DNA of 6,168 nucleotides from an uncultured Muribaculaceae bacterium (GTDB lineage Bacteria; Bacteroidota; Bacteroidia; Bacteroidales; Muribaculaceae). The stretch is from contig CANRZQ010000170.1 in assembly GCA_947644475.1 (NCBI GenBank), forward strand, positions 1 to 6,168, written 5' to 3'. Each line of letters opens with the position of its first letter. Position 1 is the first letter of the stretch. Shown one piece after another: positions 1 to 6,168 of the stretch. The notes below the pieces were generated by a model. It saw only the letters and a list, made by a program, of their open reading frames with translations, was not told where the DNA came from and ran no database searches. A program made the translations under genes and the position numbers.

Positions 1-30
1 TAGTCAATAATACTTTAATTTTGGTTTGTG

Positions 31-44
31 CAATAAATTTATTG
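31..44. repeat. Perfect 14-bp AT-rich palindrome over the LOG stop codon
   Basis: CAATAAATTTATTG reads identically on both strands and contains the LOG-family gene's TAA stop (39-41 on the minus strand). It has no loop, no GC-rich stem and no following T-run, so it is not a convincing terminator. It could be a protein-binding site or simply AT-rich 3' sequence. The remaining bases, 1-30, are AT-rich and show no gene. Confidence 0.4.
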
Positions 45-596
45 AGGATTGAGGTGGAGGGCTTCTGTGATGGCGGCGAGGGCTTGGGCGGGGGTGGTGA
101 CGATGTGCCAGTGGTTTTGGGAGCGGGGGGAGGTGAAGCCTTCGGTGATGGAGCGGCTGAGCATTTCGATGAGGGGGTCGTAGTAGCCGCGTGTGTTGAG
201 GATTATCACGGGGCCGTGGAAGAGGCCGAGTTTTTGCCATGTCATTATTTCTGTCATTTCCTCGAATGTGCCCACTCCTCCGGGGAGCGCTATCACTGCG
301 GATGCCAATGATGCCATTGTGCTTTTGCGTGTGTGCATGTCTTCGGTTACGATTTTGCGGGTGAGGCTTGGATGGGCACGTCCGGCCTCGTCCATGAAGC
401 GCGGTATCACTCCTATGGCTGTGCCGCCGGCTTCGATGGCGGCTGTGTTTATCTCGCCCATGAGGCCCATGCGTCCGCCTCCGTTTACTATTGCGTATCC
501 GGCTTTTACGAGTGCTGTGGCGAGTTGGCGGGCGTCGGTGAAGTAGTCGGGATGTATTTTGTCGGATGATGCGCAGTATATTGCTATTGCTTTCAT
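39..596 (-). CDS. LOG-family nucleoside 5'-monophosphate phosphoribohydrolase (TIGR00730 / 'lysine decarboxylase-like' Rossmann protein)
   Basis: The 185-aa product is a cytosolic Rossmann-fold enzyme of the LOG family. Characterised members hydrolyse the N-glycosidic bond of nucleoside 5'-monophosphates, for example cytokinin riboside monophosphate or AMP, releasing base and ribose 5-phosphate. Old 'lysine decarboxylase' labels for this family are misannotations. Visible motifs are the nucleotide-binding GGGRMGLMG at residues 39-47 and the family signature PGGVGTFEEMTE at 105-116. The expected catalytic pair is R90, in MHTRK, and E113, the Glu of PGGxGTxxE. The length is normal for short bacterial LOGs, and the ATG at 594-596 gives the typical N-terminus MKAIAIYCASSD. 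No Shine-Dalgarno sequence precedes it. The gene lies 87 nt downstream of rpoC on the same strand, behind a terminator-like hairpin, so it may be a separate unit or depend on readthrough. The natural substrate cannot be told from sequence. Family assignment is firm; the cellular role is not. Confidence 0.95.
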   Translation of the reverse strand: MKAIAIYCASSDKIHPDYFTDARQLATALVKAGYAIVNGGGRMGLMGEINTAAIEAGGTAIGVIPRFMDEAGRAHPSLTRKIVTEDMHTRKSTMASLASAVIALPGGVGTFEEMTEIMTWQKLGLFHGPVIILNTRGYYDPLIEMLSRSITEGFTSPRSQNHWHIVTTPAQALAAITEALHLNPQ

Positions 597-620
597 TGTG
601 TGTGGCTTTGTTTGAAATGA

Positions 621-655
621 AAGCCGCCGGCAACGTTATGTGTTGACGGCGGCTT
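621..655 (-). terminator. Probable intrinsic terminator after rpoC
   Basis: Bases 621-634 and 642-655 pair as a 9-bp GC-rich outer stem (AAGCCGCCG with CGGCGGCTT), one G·A mismatch (630/646), and a 4-bp inner stem, closing a 7-nt loop. In the minus-strand direction the stem starts 28 nt after the rpoC stop codon. Its 3' arm ends in TT and is followed by TCATTTC, a T-rich but imperfect tail. This position and shape fit the end of the rpoBC transcript. The weak U-tract means readthrough into the LOG gene, whose start is 24 nt further on, is possible. An alternative is a stable leader hairpin in the LOG mRNA. Confidence 0.55.
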
Positions 656-683
656 GATGACGGGTTGCTTTTTATGTGGAGTA

Positions 684-5081
<4,398 letters not shown>

Positions 5082-5142
5082 ATATGTTGTAATAGAAAAT
5101 TCTTGTGGATGTTGTAAAGAATCGGAGATGAACTTGCTTGAA

Positions 5143-5185
5143 TCAGGATTCCTTCAAGCCCGGCTGCCGGGCTTGAAGGACCTGA
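5143..5185 (-). repeat. Strong inverted repeat (RNA hairpin) in the rpoB-rpoC spacer
   Basis: Bases 5151-5163 and 5167-5179 are a perfect 13-bp inverted repeat around a 3-nt loop. The T at 5150 pairs with the A at 5180. After a 2-nt bulge (5148-5149), TCAGG at 5143-5147 pairs with CCTGA at 5181-5185. In the minus-strand transcript the stem begins 5 nt after the rpoB stop codon and ends 61 nt before the rpoC start. No U-run follows the stem; the only T-run (four Ts at 5186-5189, read on the minus strand) lies before it. So it is not a canonical intrinsic terminator for the operon. It may be a processing site, an mRNA-stability element or a pause/attenuation element that tunes rpoC relative to rpoB. 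The base pairing is directly visible; the function is inference. Confidence 0.8.
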
Positions 5186-5190
5186 AAAAG

Positions 5191-6168
5191 TTATTGTTCG
5201 AGTTTGAGGCTGAGGCCGAGGCCGCGGAGTTCGTGGAGAAGCACGTTGAGCGACTCGGGAATTCCTGCCTGTGGCATTGGCTCGCCTTTGACGATGGCTT
5301 CGTAAGCCTTTGAGCGGCCGTTGACGTCGTCGGACTTGATGGTGAGTATTTCCTGGAGGATGTGTGATGCGCCGAATGCCTCGAGCGCCCAAACTTCCAT
5401 TTCACCGAAGCGCTGACCGCCGAACTGTGCTTTACCGCCGAGGGGCTGCTGGGTGATGAGCGAGTACGGGCCGATTGAGCGGGCGTGCATTTTGTCTTCA
5501 ACCATGTGGCCGAGTTTGAGCATGTAGATCACGCCGACTGTCGCGGGCTGGTCGAAGCGGTCGCCGGTGCCGCCGTCGTAGAGGTAGGTTTTGCCGTAGC
5601 GGGGAACGCCTGCCTTGTCGGTCCATTCGTTGAGGTCGTCGAGAGAGGCACCGTCGAAAATCGGGGTTGCAAATTTCTCGCCGAGTTCGCGTCCGGCCCA
5701 TCCGAGCACGGTCTCGAAGATCTGGCCAAGGTTCATACGCGAGGGCACGCCGAGGGGGTTGAGGACGATGTCGACAGGGGTGCCGTCGGCAAGGAAGGGC
5801 ATGTCTTCCTGGCGCACGATGCGCGACACGATACCTTTGTTGCCGTGGCGGCCTGCCATCTTGTCGCCGACGCCAATCTTGCGTTTTTTGGCGATGTAGA
5901 CTTTGGCAATCTTCATGATGCCGGAGGGGAGGTCGTCACCGATTGAGATGTCGAATTTGCGACGGCGGAGTTCTGCGTCGATTTCTTTGGATTTGCGCAG
6001 GTAATTGACGATTGTCTGACGGATGAGGTCGTTTTTATGCGCGTCGTTTGTCCACTTGGAGAGGTTGATTGTGTCGAAGTTGAGGCCACGGAGCACAGCG
6101 GCGGTGAATTTAGCGCCCTTGGGGATTATATCTGAACCGATGAAGTCCTTGATGCCCTGGGATGTCTC
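5191..6168 (-). CDS. rpoB: DNA-directed RNA polymerase subunit beta (RpoB), C-terminal 325 residues, 5' end outside the window
   Basis: The reading frame is open to the right edge (first residues ETSQGIKDFIGSDIIPKGAK), so this is the 3' part of a longer gene. A GTG at 6094-6096 in the frame is an internal valine, not a start. Fragment residues 102-112 hold GDKMAGRHGNK. Its lysines at 103 and 111 match E. coli K1065 and K1073, which contact the RNA 3' end and incoming NTP. Then come TPVDIVLNPLGVPSRMNLGQ, a short linker that lacks the longer insertion E. coli has before the ATPxFDGA motif, and GDRFDQPATVG with DKMHARSIGPYS. The near-invariant QPLGGKAQFGGQRFGEMEVWALEAFGA follows at about 241-267. 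The C-terminal clamp segment (KSDDVNGR to LSLKLEQ) packs against beta-prime. The rifampicin-resistance region lies upstream and is not visible. The TAA stop is at 5191-5193, with rpoC 109 nt downstream on the same strand, the normal rpoBC order. Co-transcription is inferred from this order. Confidence 0.99.
   Translation of the reverse strand, partial: ETSQGIKDFIGSDIIPKGAKFTAAVLRGLNFDTINLSKWTNDAHKNDLIRQTIVNYLRKSKEIDAELRRRKFDISIGDDLPSGIMKIAKVYIAKKRKIGVGDKMAGRHGNKGIVSRIVRQEDMPFLADGTPVDIVLNPLGVPSRMNLGQIFETVLGWAGRELGEKFATPIFDGASLDDLNEWTDKAGVPRYGKTYLYDGGTGDRFDQPATVGVIYMLKLGHMVEDKMHARSIGPYSLITQQPLGGKAQFGGQRFGEMEVWALEAFGASHILQEILTIKSDDVNGRSKAYEAIVKGEPMPQAGIPESLNVLLHELRGLGLSLKLEQ

Noticed and set aside
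16..23. TAATTTTG on the plus strand, an exact match to the Bacteroidota -7 consensus TAnnTTTG
   Set aside because: It would fire antisense into the LOG gene with no plus-strand gene to serve, and the -33 position falls outside the window. A six-base match in AT-rich DNA is expected by chance.
4..633. Open frame of 209 codons on the minus strand overlapping the LOG gene
   Set aside because: It is an alternate frame of the LOG coding region, rich in Arg, His and Pro with no motif, while the LOG frame has clear family signatures.
6094..6096. GTG as a possible start for a 301-aa protein
   Set aside because: The frame stays open and reads as conserved RpoB sequence up to the window edge, so this codon is an internal valine of rpoB.

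Overview
This window is conserved core genome from a member of the Bacteroidota, most likely order Bacteroidales. The evidence is the RpoC N-terminus (MAFRKENNKKSGFSKITIGL), the Bacteroidales-like run of RpoC through the active site, and the absence of Shine-Dalgarno sequences before the two complete genes. The fairly high GC content would fit a Muribaculaceae-like or related gut lineage, but the family cannot be fixed from this window alone.

All real genes lie on the minus strand, so transcription runs from right to left. From right to left they are: the 3' part of rpoB (6168 down to 5191, entering from outside the window); a 109-nt spacer with a long hairpin; the complete rpoC gene (5081 to 684, 1465 aa); an 87-nt spacer with a second, GC-rich hairpin that looks like a terminator; and a complete LOG-family nucleotide phosphoribohydrolase gene (596 to 39). 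The last 38 bases at the left edge are AT-rich and hold no gene that can be identified.

rpoB and rpoC encode the two large catalytic subunits of RNA polymerase. The piece of beta seen here carries the two active-site lysines and the C-terminal clamp part. The complete beta-prime carries both zinc sites, the NADFDGD magnesium loop, the bridge helix and the trigger loop. The LOG enzyme is a separate small metabolic enzyme that lies downstream by position, with no evident functional tie to transcription.

No new system, mobile element, CRISPR array, tRNA or rRNA is visible. The points worth a second look are modest: the strong rpoB-rpoC intergenic hairpin and a competing pairing beside it, two apparent lineage-specific insertions in RpoC, and the LOG gene directly after rpoC where a ribosomal-protein cluster might be expected.
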